This document shows, piece after piece, positions 28,827 to 38,245 of a DNA stretch of 64,000 nt. The notes beneath the pieces were generated by a model. It saw nothing but the letters and a program-made list of their open reading frames with translations, ran no database searches and was not told the DNA's origin. Both the position numbers and the translations under genes were made by a program. The stretch covers positions 95,797-159,796 of the forward strand of contig NZ_JABASQ010000005.1 of assembly GCF_016107535.1 (NCBI RefSeq), written 5' to 3'. The stretch is from Psychrobacter cibarius (GTDB taxonomy: Bacteria > Pseudomonadota > Gammaproteobacteria > Pseudomonadales > Moraxellaceae). Position 1 is the first letter of the stretch. Every line of letters begins with the position of its first letter.

Positions 28827-30536
28827 CTATACACGCCCTGCTTGTTTTAAGGCGTTTTGCAAAATAACACTGTCGTCAAAATCATAACGAATATGGTTAA
28901 TTTCTTGATAGGTCTCATGACCCTTGCCAGCGATAACGACAATATCATCAGCCGCGGCTTGATTGACCGCATACTCAATCGCTGCTTGGCGCGCAGGTTC
29001 GATATGGGTACGCTGATATTGCTCACTCGTCATGCCTGCTTGCATATCTTGCAATATTGCATTGGGATCTTCAGTGCGTGGATTGTCTGCCGTTAACACG
29101 ACTTTATCCGCGCCTGCCAATCCTGCTTGCGCCATCAAAGGACGTTTGCCCGCATCACGGTCGCCACCGCAGCCAAACACTGCCCACAGCTGACCCTTAC
29201 AATGGGTCTTTAGGCTGGCAAGCACTTGGCTTAAGGCATCTGGCGTATGCGCATAATCAACGATAAAGCAGCCATCATTAGACGGCACACGCTGCATACG
29301 TCCAACCGCACCTTGTAGCTGCGGCACCACTGCGGCAATACGCTCAAGGCTAGTGCCTAAAGCGACGGCAGCTGCCATCGCGGCAAGCAAATTGGCAACA
29401 TTAAAGCGCCCCAATAATGGGCTGACGATACCTAAATGATTAACTTCGCCATCGCCTAAATCAGTACGTAGCGTAATCTCGACACCTTTTAAGCTTGGTT
29501 TGATTTCAGCCGCAACAAAGGTCGCAGATTTTGATGATTCTAAACTGTACGTCCAGACCGTTAAATCACTGGCATGTGCGGTGTCGAGCATAATCTGACC
29601 ATGTTCATCATCGATATTAATGATAGCGTGTGTCAAATCTGGAAAATGCGCTTTATCAAACAGTCTAGCTTTTGCTGCTGCATACTCTGCCATATCGGCA
29701 TGATAGTCTAAGTGGTCACGGCTAAGATTGGTATAAATCGCCACCGACACTGGCATACCTTGTAAACGCTGCTGATCCAAACCATGTGAGCTGGCTTCCA
29801 ATGCCAATAATTCAGCATTCTCTGTCCCCATTTGATATAAAAATTGCTGAACTGCTAAAGCATCGCCCGTGGTATGGCTGGCTTGCACCAAAGCACCAAG
29901 CCTACCATTACCTGCCGTGCCCATGACTGCGCTGCTTATGCCTGTCAGCTGCGTCAACTGCGCCACCAATTGACTGATAGTCGTTTTGCCATTGGTGCCC
30001 GTCACCGCGACCACCGTTGGCAAGGTCACGGGCTGCTGATATTGAAAACGTGCTTGAATGAGTGTCCCTAAAAAATCACGAATATTGGGCACGTATAAAA
30101 CAGGGCAAGGCAGTGCTGCTAATTGCTGCTGCGCTTTAGCAGTACTATCATTCGATAAAGTGATATCGGCGTGATTTGATACACTAGTCGTGTTAAGTAA
30201 AGCCGTAGGATCTATTTCTGATAGGATAAAAGCCGCATTGTTAGCGGCTTGATAGAGGTAGTCACGACTTTTTTGACAGTTTGGTATGTGGCTTTTTAAT
30301 AACACAAACACATCGTTCGGCTCTAGCTGACGACTGTCTAAACGAAACTGCAGGAATGGAATATCAAGAAACGAATTCATTGGTTTTGAATCCGCCCCAA
30401 TCAATGTCGTCTGAGTCGATAGTTTTTGCAACGCCTGCTCTATACCTACACCATGCCTGCTATTGCTACTACTAGATTCAGTCAGCTGCTGCAAGGTGAC
30501 TGGGGTAATGCTTGGCGACGAGGGTGACAGGGTCAT
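28827..30536 (-). CDS. murE: UDP-MurNAc-L-Ala-D-Glu--meso-diaminopimelate ligase
   Basis: MurE adds the third residue of the stem peptide. The ATP loop TGTNGKTTISQL, the HTTGDA substrate motif, SSHGLDQQR, NLSRDHLDYH and the DNPR motif that selects meso-diaminopimelate (TADNPRTEDPN) are intact. The protein is about 569 residues, some 70 longer than the E. coli enzyme. The surplus lies in the N-terminal domain, in a serine-rich start and an asparagine/threonine-rich stretch around residues 115-140. The ATG at 30536 has AGGA upstream and is preferred over a TTG at 30542. Confidence 0.95.
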   Translation of the reverse strand: MTLSPSSPSITPVTLQQLTESSSSNSRHGVGIEQALQKLSTQTTLIGADSKPMNSFLDIPFLQFRLDSRQLEPNDVFVLLKSHIPNCQKSRDYLYQAANNAAFILSEIDPTALLNTTSVSNHADITLSNDSTAKAQQQLAALPCPVLYVPNIRDFLGTLIQARFQYQQPVTLPTVVAVTGTNGKTTISQLVAQLTQLTGISSAVMGTAGNGRLGALVQASHTTGDALAVQQFLYQMGTENAELLALEASSHGLDQQRLQGMPVSVAIYTNLSRDHLDYHADMAEYAAAKARLFDKAHFPDLTHAIINIDDEHGQIMLDTAHASDLTVWTYSLESSKSATFVAAEIKPSLKGVEITLRTDLGDGEVNHLGIVSPLLGRFNVANLLAAMAAAVALGTSLERIAAVVPQLQGAVGRMQRVPSNDGCFIVDYAHTPDALSQVLASLKTHCKGQLWAVFGCGGDRDAGKRPLMAQAGLAGADKVVLTADNPRTEDPNAILQDMQAGMTSEQYQRTHIEPARQAAIEYAVNQAAADDIVVIAGKGHETYQEINHIRYDFDDSVILQNALKQAGRV

Positions 30537-30607
30537 TGGCAAATCCTATACGGTTAAAACACATCAAATAGTTAAAAACTGAACACTTAAAAAACTTACG
30601 TTTAAGC

Positions 30608-32716
30608 CTATAAATCTTCCGTTTTTAACGGCTTATCTAAGGGTACATTGTATAAACGCAGCGCCTCTTTCATGACATTATGAAAGACTGGCGCGACTGT
30701 TAAACCAGCATAAATCTGACCACGCGGGTCTTCGATGAGCATCACACCTACTAATCTTGGGTTAGATGCTGGCGCCATACCCGCAAAAACGTTGCGGTAC
30801 TGGTCAGTATAGTAGCCACCTTTTGGATTGATACGGCGCGACGTTCCTGTTTTACCAGCGACGCGATAACCGTCAATCGCAGCACCTTTAGCCGTACCAC
30901 CCGGTTCGGTGACACTTTCCATCATTTGTACGATAGACATCGCTTGCTCGTGTGCCATGATACGCTTGCTTGGCTGCGGCTTGTCATCTTTAATGAGGGT
31001 CAATGGGTGCATCACACCGCCTGCCGCCAGCGCCGAATAAGCCTGCGCGACCTGAGCCAATGTTACCTGTAGACCATAACCATAACTGACCGTTGCCCGT
31101 CTTGATGTTTCTTTTTCTTTTGGTGTGACCACAAGCCCACTACCTTCCCCTGGGAACTGTAGCGGTGTCTTTGAACCAAAACCAAATTGCTTTTGCATAT
31201 TGGTAATGCCATCAGCGGGTAAAGACAAAGCAATCTTAGTCGAGGCGACGTTACTAGATTTCTGTAATAGCGTTGCCATTGTGATCCGCCCTAAATTATT
31301 ATGGTCACGAATGGTATAACCACGGACACGAATAGAGCCAGGATTGGTATCGATTAAGGTAGTGGCGGTATATTTTCCTGAGTCTAAAGCCGCTGCAACG
31401 GTGAATGGTTTCATCACTGAACCGGGTTCAAAGACATCGAGCAGCGCACGGTTACGTTGGTTTTCACCAGTCATCTCATTCAGGTTATTAGAATTAAAAG
31501 ATGGCCATGTTGACAAGGCAAGCACTTCACCCGTTTGCACATCAACAATCATGCCTGTTGACCAGCGCGCTTTTTGCAAACGCCCTGCTTTCTCTAGTTC
31601 TTTATAAAGCAAATACTGCAAGCGCGAATCAATGGTCAACGCCACATCTTTACCTGGTATTTCTGGTTCAATCTGTTTAATTTCTTTTAAACTGTTTTGT
31701 TTGGCATCTTTTAGCACCAACACTTTACCATCATCACCTGCCAGCTCAGTTTCATATTGGCGTTCGATACCAGCACGACCTTCGTAACCACCTTCAGGGT
31801 CGCTGACATTCTGCCCCATAAAGCCCAATAGCTGCGAGTTTGGTTGTGGCTGCGGGTAATAACGTTGGAAAAAGTTTTTTTCATAGACGCCAGGAAAATC
31901 AAGGGTGCTGACACTTTGGGCAATCTCAGGCGTTACTTTATTCAGTAGCGGTAAATAGTGCGAGCCTGCACCCGATGGCAGCGCGGCTTTAACTGCTGCC
32001 TCATCGGTTACATCAATACTATCGTCGATAGCGGTAACTTTTTTCAGCTCAGTGACCGAAATATTCGCAGCAGCTGCAAGCGTGGTCAGATCCATATTAT
32101 CCAAACGCTTTTGCATACGCGCAACCAGCTGTGGACTCTCAGGATTGGTGATAATAATACGCTTAAGCTCGTAATATTCGCGCGCGTAATCATGCGGACT
32201 AAAGGAGACCGTCGCCAGTGGTGCACTGACTGCAAGTGGCAAATTATTGCGATCGGTAATCATACCGCGATAGGATTTTTGCGTGCGCACGCTAGTGATA
32301 AGCTCATCACCTTTGTCTTGATAAAACTGGGCATTGGCAACTTGTAAATAATAAGCACGGGCTATCAGCAAACCCAAGATAACCAATGCAATGACCCAAA
32401 TAGTACGGAAACGGTTTTTGTCTTGCTCAAAACCGCCGCGAGAGGAAGCGCCAGACGCTTTACCCAAAAACCCTCTTTTATTTTTCAGGTTTTTGACACT
32501 GGTATAAGCGCCTTGCTCTTCACTCTTTTTCAATCGATCAAACAATTTAGCCTTACGGTTGCCAGAGGATTTTTTTTCAGCCGTACTGCCTGTTTGCCCC
32601 GATTTGGCTGCACTAGCAGGACGTAAGGGCTTAGTAACCTTACCGCTAGTTGGCTTTTTATTCGCATTTTTTGCGGTCGTTTTACCACTATTGGCATTAG
32701 GCTTTTTATCACTCAT
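30608..32716 (-). CDS. ftsI: Septal peptidoglycan transpeptidase FtsI (PBP3)
   Basis: Cross-links septal peptidoglycan and partners with FtsW. The single membrane helix lies near residues 106-125 (TIWVIALVILGLLIARAYYL). The transpeptidase has the active-site EPGSVMKP (SxxK), SSN and KTGTSRR motifs. The 702 residues exceed the E. coli protein by more than 100, mostly as a lysine-, serine- and glycine-rich cytoplasmic tail of about 100 residues before the helix. The ATG overlaps the end of ftsL by 4 bp (ATGA), so translation is coupled. Confidence 0.96.
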   Translation of the reverse strand: MSDKKPNANSGKTTAKNANKKPTSGKVTKPLRPASAAKSGQTGSTAEKKSSGNRKAKLFDRLKKSEEQGAYTSVKNLKNKRGFLGKASGASSRGGFEQDKNRFRTIWVIALVILGLLIARAYYLQVANAQFYQDKGDELITSVRTQKSYRGMITDRNNLPLAVSAPLATVSFSPHDYAREYYELKRIIITNPESPQLVARMQKRLDNMDLTTLAAAANISVTELKKVTAIDDSIDVTDEAAVKAALPSGAGSHYLPLLNKVTPEIAQSVSTLDFPGVYEKNFFQRYYPQPQPNSQLLGFMGQNVSDPEGGYEGRAGIERQYETELAGDDGKVLVLKDAKQNSLKEIKQIEPEIPGKDVALTIDSRLQYLLYKELEKAGRLQKARWSTGMIVDVQTGEVLALSTWPSFNSNNLNEMTGENQRNRALLDVFEPGSVMKPFTVAAALDSGKYTATTLIDTNPGSIRVRGYTIRDHNNLGRITMATLLQKSSNVASTKIALSLPADGITNMQKQFGFGSKTPLQFPGEGSGLVVTPKEKETSRRATVSYGYGLQVTLAQVAQAYSALAAGGVMHPLTLIKDDKPQPSKRIMAHEQAMSIVQMMESVTEPGGTAKGAAIDGYRVAGKTGTSRRINPKGGYYTDQYRNVFAGMAPASNPRLVGVMLIEDPRGQIYAGLTVAPVFHNVMKEALRLYNVPLDKPLKTEDL

Positions 32717-33210
32717 TGTCCTGCCTCCGCTACCGTGGTATTGGTGATAGGAGCGTCAGGCGATATATCCGTAGCAGCCCGTGGTTCGATAACGTCAGAC
32801 TTATCCTCATCTGAGTCAGTATCAACGACTGGCACCTGTGCTGTGGCAACACCCGGCTGGATAATGAGCTTATCTTTTAGCGTCGGTGAAAACATACCCA
32901 GTTCAGCCACCGCACGGCTAGCAATTTGCGGCGTCGCACTAAAAGTCTGCTGTTCAATGAGCAAACGTTGATGTTCGACTTGCAGATTACGCTCTTGTTT
33001 TTTCATGTCTTGCAAGGTTTTATAATCCTGATGATATTGCTGAACGCCTTCGGCTGTTTTGATACCGCTCCACACAATCGCCACTGCCAATAGCAATAGC
33101 ACCACTACATAGATACTAACCACATTAAATCGGCGTACAAATAGCTCGCCGATATCGGTGTTATGCGGCATTGCAGCACGACGGTTTGCGGGTTTGTCAG
33201 ATATTGCCAT
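32713..33210 (-). CDS. ftsL: Cell division protein FtsL
   Basis: A bitopic protein that forms the FtsQLB complex and activates FtsWI. One membrane helix lies near residues 33-52 (VVSIYVVVLLLLAVAIVWSGI), followed by a coiled coil (YHQDYKTLQDMKKQERNLQVEHQRLLIEQQTF) and a conserved end FSATPQIASRAVAELGMFSP. About 45 further residues form an acidic, aspartate- and threonine-rich tail not found in short FtsL proteins. Identity rests on the fold and on the position between rsmH and ftsI, since FtsL sequences diverge strongly. Confidence 0.9.
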   Translation of the reverse strand: MAISDKPANRRAAMPHNTDIGELFVRRFNVVSIYVVVLLLLAVAIVWSGIKTAEGVQQYHQDYKTLQDMKKQERNLQVEHQRLLIEQQTFSATPQIASRAVAELGMFSPTLKDKLIIQPGVATAQVPVVDTDSDEDKSDVIEPRAATDISPDAPITNTTVAEAGQ

Positions 33211-33455
33211 GACGCTCTCAAAAAGTGGACTTCAAGTATGAAAATTGGCAACTGTTTTAGAGCGGTAAGACGCTTTGTACAGAACCATCAATAAAGTAAA
33301 ACCAAACGAAAAAGGAACAGCCGAGCCTAGCAGATAATGTTTACAGATTTTTAACAGCCGCGTAAGTATTCAGACTTTCTATCCTACTTAATTGCCAGTA
33401 ACCAATCACCAGCAACGCAGCCAAACACCCTCTCTATAACATCACACTACCTGTG

Positions 33456-34655
33456 TTATTGCTCAACACTGTGTAGATAGTCGGTATCAGTACGAGTCGC
33501 CATGCGCAACCACGCACTACGCGCGCGTGGGTTTTGACTGGTTTCAGCTTTGCTTGGACCCACGCGTTTAGGCTTGCTAAAGTAGCGTGGACGATTGGGC
33601 GGCATCGGCAAATTCTCATCCTCTGGATATTGGCCTTTACTATGACGCTGCAAAAACTGCTTGATACGGCGATCTTCTAATGAGTGAAAACTAATCACTG
33701 CCAGCTGCCCGCCTGACTTTAAAATCGGAATGCTTTGTTCTAAAAAGTCGTCAACATCGCCAAGCTCATTGTTAATAAAAATGCGCATCGCCTGAAAACT
33801 CTGAGTCGCTGGATGCTTACCGCGCTGCCAATTAGGATGCGCCACTTTAATCACTTCAGCCAATGCCAAAGTAGAGTCATAACTGTCCATCTGCTTAATA
33901 GCACGGGCGATACGGCGACTATGACGCTCTTCGCCAAAATCATAAAGCACATTGGCCAAGGTTTCATCATCGACTTTTTCTAACCACTCAGCGACCGACT
34001 GCCCACGACTGGTGTCCATACGCATATCGACCGCACCGTCACGCATAAAACTAAAACCACGACTGCCATCATCAATTTGCGGCGATGAAATACCCAAATC
34101 TGCCATTAAGCCATCAACTTGCATGATACCCATTGCCGCTAGACTATTCGTCAACGTCGCAAAACTATCGTGCACCACTTTTACGCGACTATCGGTCTTT
34201 GCCAATTCGCGAGCAACGCTAATAGCGGTTGGATCCTTATCAAAAACAATCAAGGTTGCATCATCGGCTAACTGGCTTAATAATAATCGACTATGACCAC
34301 CACGCCCGAAGGTTCCATCAACGTAGACGCCACTCATCTGCAAGCTATTTTGATTGTCACTGCTTTGTTCTGCATCGTCTGTTTGCTTAGGTAGCGCTTT
34401 GACACCCAGCACTGCCGCGACGGTTTCTTGCAATAGCACCGCATCATGAACAAAGCTCAATTCATCAGAGTTGGCTTTATCAGTGACAGACTCTTGCGTC
34501 GGCTGATTAGTAGAGTCACTCTCTACCACAAAATCGTTTTCCACAGCAGACAGCTCAGCCTCTGATGCAGCATTAACAGTGGCTAAAGAAGGATTCATTT
34601 TAGAATCTTGCTTAGTATTCGGCGTATTTTTTGGCTTATTATTCAATATGGACAC
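33456..34655 (-). CDS. rsmH: 16S rRNA (cytosine-1402-N4)-methyltransferase RsmH
   Basis: Methylates C1402 in the ribosomal P site. The core has HDAVLLQETVAAVLG, VDGTFGRGGHSRLLL (SAM motif I), GLMADLGISSPQID, SRGFSFMRDGAVDMRMD and ISFHSLEDRRIKQF. The protein reads 399 residues against about 310 in E. coli. A low-complexity N-terminal tail of about 67 residues precedes the core, and about 22 polar residues are inserted between the first helix and motif I. The GTG at 34655 is the longest start; an ATG at 34598 is possible, and neither has a strong ribosome binding site. First gene of the dcw cluster here; no mraZ precedes it. Confidence 0.94.
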   Translation of the reverse strand: MSILNNKPKNTPNTKQDSKMNPSLATVNAASEAELSAVENDFVVESDSTNQPTQESVTDKANSDELSFVHDAVLLQETVAAVLGVKALPKQTDDAEQSSDNQNSLQMSGVYVDGTFGRGGHSRLLLSQLADDATLIVFDKDPTAISVARELAKTDSRVKVVHDSFATLTNSLAAMGIMQVDGLMADLGISSPQIDDGSRGFSFMRDGAVDMRMDTSRGQSVAEWLEKVDDETLANVLYDFGEERHSRRIARAIKQMDSYDSTLALAEVIKVAHPNWQRGKHPATQSFQAMRIFINNELGDVDDFLEQSIPILKSGGQLAVISFHSLEDRRIKQFLQRHSKGQYPEDENLPMPPNRPRYFSKPKRVGPSKAETSQNPRARSAWLRMATRTDTDYLHSVEQ

Positions 34656-34974
34656 AAACGACTCAGTAGATGACGACCATTTTGGTCAGTAAGAGTGAAA
34701 AATCAGATGAAAATAAACAAGTTATGACTTGCCTAACATTATTATCGCAAGGATACACGGGTAGTCAAGCGCTAGACGGGCATTTCGTTAAAAATATTCC
34801 ATCTCTCTGTTATACTAGCGCTATATTTTACGCTATTTTTCTACATTGACGGCTATTGTTTGTGCCGTATTTTTTATTCAAACGTGTTATTCACATTTAT
34901 TATTAATATTTTTAACAGCTATTTTTTTCATTTTTCACTGCCATATTCATTAACTAGCCTATTCTGAGAATTTT
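34656..34974. other. Intergenic region, 319 bp, between divergent rsmH and gltX
   Basis: It holds the promoters of the dcw cluster (minus) and gltX (plus). Two gltX-direction candidates are seen: TTAAAA-17-TATACT (34788-34816) and TTGACG-16-TATTTT (34846-34873). No mraZ gene or mraZ-like repeat (GTGGG boxes) was noticed. Confidence 0.5.
34788..34816 (+). promoter_or_regulatory. Candidate gltX promoter
   Basis: TTAAAA at 34788-34793 and TATACT at 34811-34816 are separated by 17 bp. The -35 box matches only 4 of 6. A second candidate, TTGACG/TATTTT, lies 55 bp closer to gltX. Confidence 0.4.
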
Positions 34975-36504
34975 ATGATGCAATCATCGACTTCAACTAA
35001 CAGCACGCGCCCTGTCCGCACCCGCATTGCGCCATCGCCTACTGGCTTTCCGCATGTCGGCACCGCTTATATTGCCCTATTTAATTTAGCCTTTGCCAAA
35101 GCCCACGGCGGCGAGTTTATTTTACGTATCGAAGATACGGATCAAACGCGCTCAACCGAACAATCTGAAAAAATGATTTTGGATGCGCTGCGTTGGGTCG
35201 GTCTCGACTGGGCGGAAGGTCCAGATATTGGTGGCCCGCACGCGCCTTATCGTCAGAGCGAGCGTAGTGATATTTATAAAAAGCACGCCGAACAGCTCAT
35301 AGAAAACGATCATGCGTTTCGCTGCTTTTGTACCAGTGAAGAGCTCGATGCCATGCGTGCTGCGCAAATGGCCAATGGTGAAACACCACGTTATGACGGT
35401 CGCTGTGCCCATTTAGCCTCTGAAAAAACTGCGCAATTGGTCAGTGAGGGCAAACCGCATGTCATTCGTATGCGTGTGCCTACCGAAGGCGTCTGTCAAG
35501 TACATGACATGTTACGCGGTACGGTTGAAATTCCTTGGACGCAAGTCGATATGCAGGTGCTGCTAAAAACCGACGGCATGCCAACATACCATTTAGCCAA
35601 CGTTGTCGATGACCATTTGATGGATATCAGCCATGTGTTGCGTGGTGAAGAGTGGCTCAACTCTGCGCCTAAACATCAGCTGCTTTATGAGTATTTTGGT
35701 TGGGAGATGCCTGTGCTTTGCCATATGCCACTGCTGCGTAACCCAGATAAATCAAAACTGTCTAAGCGTAAAAACCCAACCTCTATCACTTACTATCGTG
35801 ATGCTGGTGTACTACCTGAAGCGCTGCTTAACTACCTTGGTCGTATGGGCTACTCGATGCCTGACGAAGCGGAGAAATTTACCTTAGAGGAAATGATTGC
35901 CAGCTTTGATATTCAGCGTGTGTCCCTTGGCGGCCCTATTTTCGATATCGAAAAGCTCAATTGGCTTAACGCCGAATGGCTACGTGCGCTAACCCCTGAA
36001 GAACTCAAAAACAAAATCCTCGACTGGGCAAGTAACAGCGATAAATTAACCGCTATCGCAGCGGCGATTCAGCCTCGTATTGAGCTGTTATCTGATGCAG
36101 TTAATTGGGGTGGTTTCTATTTCCAGAACTTACCTGATATCAATGCTGAGAGCTTTACTCATAAATCGCTCACGCCTGAGCAAATTATCGAGATGCTCCA
36201 ACTGTCATTATGGCAGCTAGAAACCTTACCAACGTGGACGGAAGAAAATATTTACGCCACGCTAAAAGGTCTTGCTGCCCATCTTGATATTAAAATGCGT
36301 GACTTTATGGCACCGTTCTTTATCGCTATCGCTGGTAGCACCTCATCGACGCCAGTCATGAATTCTATGGCAATCATCGGTGCAGATATGACCTTGACTC
36401 GCTTGCGTCATGCTGTTGATGTACTGGGTGGCCTCGGTAAAAAGAAACTAAAAAAACTTGAGAAACAAGCGGCTGAGTTGCCAGATTTTTTGGCTGCAGA
36501 ATAG
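34975..36504 (+). CDS. gltX: Glutamyl-tRNA synthetase
   Basis: Charges tRNA-Glu (and, where the amidotransferase route exists, tRNA-Gln). The 509-residue protein is full length, with the HIGH-type motif [30 protein letters not shown] ligand residues (here [13 protein letters not shown]), [10 protein letters not shown] as KMSKS loop and a C-terminal anticodon-binding helical domain. Two adjacent ATG codons occur at the start. tRNA-Ala and tRNA-Glu genes lie 0.7-0.9 kb downstream, an arrangement also found in Pseudomonas as I recall. A strong terminator follows. Confidence 0.97.
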   Translation: MMQSSTSTNSTRPVRTRIAPSPTGFPHVGTAYIALFNLAFAKAHGGEFILRIEDTDQTRSTEQSEKMILDALRWVGLDWAEGPDIGGPHAPYRQSERSDIYKKHAEQLIENDHAFRCFCTSEELDAMRAAQMANGETPRYDGRCAHLASEKTAQLVSEGKPHVIRMRVPTEGVCQVHDMLRGTVEIPWTQVDMQVLLKTDGMPTYHLANVVDDHLMDISHVLRGEEWLNSAPKHQLLYEYFGWEMPVLCHMPLLRNPDKSKLSKRKNPTSITYYRDAGVLPEALLNYLGRMGYSMPDEAEKFTLEEMIASFDIQRVSLGGPIFDIEKLNWLNAEWLRALTPEELKNKILDWASNSDKLTAIAAAIQPRIELLSDAVNWGGFYFQNLPDINAESFTHKSLTPEQIIEMLQLSLWQLETLPTWTEENIYATLKGLAAHLDIKMRDFMAPFFIAIAGSTSSTPVMNSMAIIGADMTLTRLRHAVDVLGGLGKKKLKKLEKQAAELPDFLAAE

Positions 36505-36563
36505 TTTAGAAGCTGAATAACTCATCTACTAAACAATCGATTAGCTAAAATTTATGAATTTAG

Positions 36564-36593
36564 AAGGGTCAGCCCAGTTCTGACCCTTTTTTT
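36564..36593 (+). terminator. Terminator after gltX
   Basis: AAGGGTCAG (36564-36572) pairs with CTGACCCTT (36580-36588) across a 7-base loop and runs into seven Ts. A textbook intrinsic terminator. Confidence 0.93.
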
Positions 36594-36666
36594 ATAATTA
36601 ATAGGTACTACTACCCTTCAACTATTATTAAATATCCTGTATCAAACCTTTTAATTGGAAATAAAC

Positions 36667-37044
36667 ATGGCCGCCAAGACCGTCACCATCGAAAGCAAAG
36701 ACTATGTCTTTAGCACGCTCAAAGAAGCACAGAAATACTATGATGCCATCGTAAAAGAGCTTTATAATGCAAAACTTACCCTGACAACCGGTCAGGACTT
36801 TGAAGATTTAAAGTGGATATACACCACTTACTGCAGTTATACCAATCATAATGTCGATCGATTGAAAGAATCTGACATCATTGGCTTTAAAGGCATCAGA
36901 ACAATCCGAGAAAAAGGTGGTCAATATATCCCAACGGAATGCTGCGCCATTATTTTTTCTGACAGCAGCTCTAACCTCACTGAGGAAGAATTCTTTACCG
37001 ATAAAGCCCTAAAAGAGATTGCCATCAAGCAAAATCCACGCTAA
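36667..37044 (+). CDS. Small protein with DUF3223-like pattern
   Basis: The 125-residue protein begins with a strand and helix (KDYVFSTLKEAQKYYDAIVKELY), then an LTTGQDFEDLKWIYTTYCSY segment, a GFKGIRTIREK turn, and ends with CCAIIFSDSSSNLTEEEFFTDKALKEIA. This order (F-x-S/T-x2-EA, D-x2-L-x2-L, I-GF-GI, C-x-I-x-D/S, F-x3-KAL) resembles DUF3223 domains, which occur in phage, bacterial and plant polymerase-associated proteins. The match is from memory of the pattern. The ATG at 36667 is chosen over a TTG at 36655. No partner gene is evident. Confidence 0.6.
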   Translation: MAAKTVTIESKDYVFSTLKEAQKYYDAIVKELYNAKLTLTTGQDFEDLKWIYTTYCSYTNHNVDRLKESDIIGFKGIRTIREKGGQYIPTECCAIIFSDSSSNLTEEEFFTDKALKEIAIKQNPR

Positions 37045-37120
37045 TTTGGGCTTATTAAGTAGCTAAAATAGCTTTAAACGCTTTTTCTCAAATATTTATG
37101 CATTATTTTTAAAATAGTAG

Positions 37121-37149
37121 TTGACAGGACTCCCGGTCTTGCATAAAAT
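37121..37149 (+). promoter_or_regulatory. Sigma-70 promoter of the tRNA-Ala-tRNA-Glu operon
   Basis: A perfect TTGACA (37121-37126) and TAAAAT (37144-37149) are separated by 17 bp, with a GC-rich CCCGG stretch in the spacer. The start would fall about 10 bases before tRNA-Ala. Confidence 0.9.
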
Positions 37150-37166
37150 ACGCACACTCTTAGCGA

Positions 37167-37242
37167 GGGGCTATAGCTCAGTTGGTAGAGCACTTGCATG
37201 GCATGCAAGGGGTCAACGGTTCGACTCCGTTTAGCTCCACCA
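37167..37242 (+). tRNA. tRNA-Ala (anticodon GGC)
   Basis: 76 bases with encoded CCA. The acceptor GGGGCTA pairs with TAGCTCC (one G-T pair). The anticodon stem CTTGC/GCAAG encloses ATGGCAT with anticodon GGC at 37200-37202. The D arm GCTCAGTTGGTAGAGC and T loop GGTTCGACTCC are regular. Confidence 0.97.
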
Positions 37243-37389
37243 TACTATTTATTGCAACGCTCAGTACTACTGAAACGTAACCATAAATACTCGCTAGTAG
37301 GACGATATCAGCACCTAGGCAATGCTTATTTATTAAGCTATCTGATATTGTGAAGTACCGTTGTAACCATTGGTTATAACACTCTATGC

Positions 37390-37465
37390 GTCCCCATCGT
37401 CTAGAGGCCTAGGACACCGCCCTTTCACGGCGGTAACGGGGGTTCGAATCCCCCTGGGGACGCCA
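37390..37465 (+). tRNA. tRNA-Glu (anticodon TTC)
   Basis: 76 bases with encoded CCA. The acceptor GTCCCCA pairs with TGGGGAC. The anticodon stem CCGCC/GGCGG encloses CTTTCAC with anticodon TTC at 37424-37426. It lies 147 bp after tRNA-Ala with no promoter of its own in view, so the two are probably co-transcribed. Confidence 0.97.
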
Positions 37466-37536
37466 CTATTCGGCGTCACTTATTAGCACTTTTGCTTAGC
37501 ACCTTTAAGCATCAGGTTAGACTAATAAGCGAACAA

Positions 37537-37576
37537 TAAAAAAGCCCAGTCATCATACGGTGACTGGGCTTTTTTA
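37537..37576. terminator. Terminator after tRNA-Glu (bidirectional)
   Basis: AAAAAAGCCCAGTCA (37538-37552) is fully complementary to TGACTGGGCTTTTTT (37561-37575). It serves the tRNA operon and the convergent lipoprotein gene ending at 37607. Confidence 0.93.
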
Positions 37577-37606
37577 TGTCTATTGGTCTTTATTTAAGAG
37601 TATCAA

Positions 37607-38212
37607 TCAACACTGTACTAGCACTCTAATAGCAACCAGCTTGTTGTCTAGGAAACTTAGGTATAGAATGTCATCACTCGTCTTTTCATAGATGGAATAC
37701 ATCGTATCGTAAGCTGTTTTTATATCAGTGGACTTTATACTAACGGTTTTGTCTGAAGCAGTCGCTTTATATTTATCAACTTCAAATTGTTGAAGGTTTA
37801 AGCTTTTAGGATTGAAGTTGTTATCGACCAATAATTCATGGTATCTAATATGAAGCCCGTCGGGAATGCCCACTATTTTCATGATAGCACCCTGATCACC
37901 TGTGATATCAACTTCCATGTTGCCATACTGATAAATCGCTTCGTCGTAACTCTCGCCTACTTCTTCTTCGGTAAAAAACCCGCCACACTCAACGTTATAA
38001 AGTTTCTTAAACTCACCGCCGAACGTGGTCATGCTTTTAATTTTCTTTAGACTAAAAGATTTACCAATCTCGATTTCTCTTATATTTGCGTCAGAGTGTT
38101 TCTCGATTTTTATACTACTGTCAGAAGCTTCTGCGTTTGCTGTATTCATACCCGTGCTACACGAGCAAATCAAAAAAGACATAGCAAATAAGAACACATA
38201 CTTATAAATCAC
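37607..38212 (-). CDS. Putative lipoprotein of unknown function
   Basis: 201 residues. The N-terminus is a lipoprotein signal (hydrophobic YVFLFAMSFLI followed by CSC-STG; lipidation most likely on the second cysteine, near residue 19). The mature region shows no recognised domain. It has two further cysteines that could pair (VECGGFF and the C-terminal VLVQC) and a mixed beta pattern. It starts with GTG, preceded by GAGGAT. A small SH3-like exported protein is encoded 33 bp upstream on the same strand, so the two may form an operon of envelope proteins. Confidence 0.75.
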   Translation of the reverse strand: MIYKYVFLFAMSFLICSCSTGMNTANAEASDSSIKIEKHSDANIREIEIGKSFSLKKIKSMTTFGGEFKKLYNVECGGFFTEEEVGESYDEAIYQYGNMEVDITGDQGAIMKIVGIPDGLHIRYHELLVDNNFNPKSLNLQQFEVDKYKATASDKTVSIKSTDIKTAYDTMYSIYEKTSDDILYLSFLDNKLVAIRVLVQC

Positions 38213-38245
38213 ATGACTATCCTCTAAAATCGGTAAATTGTCATA

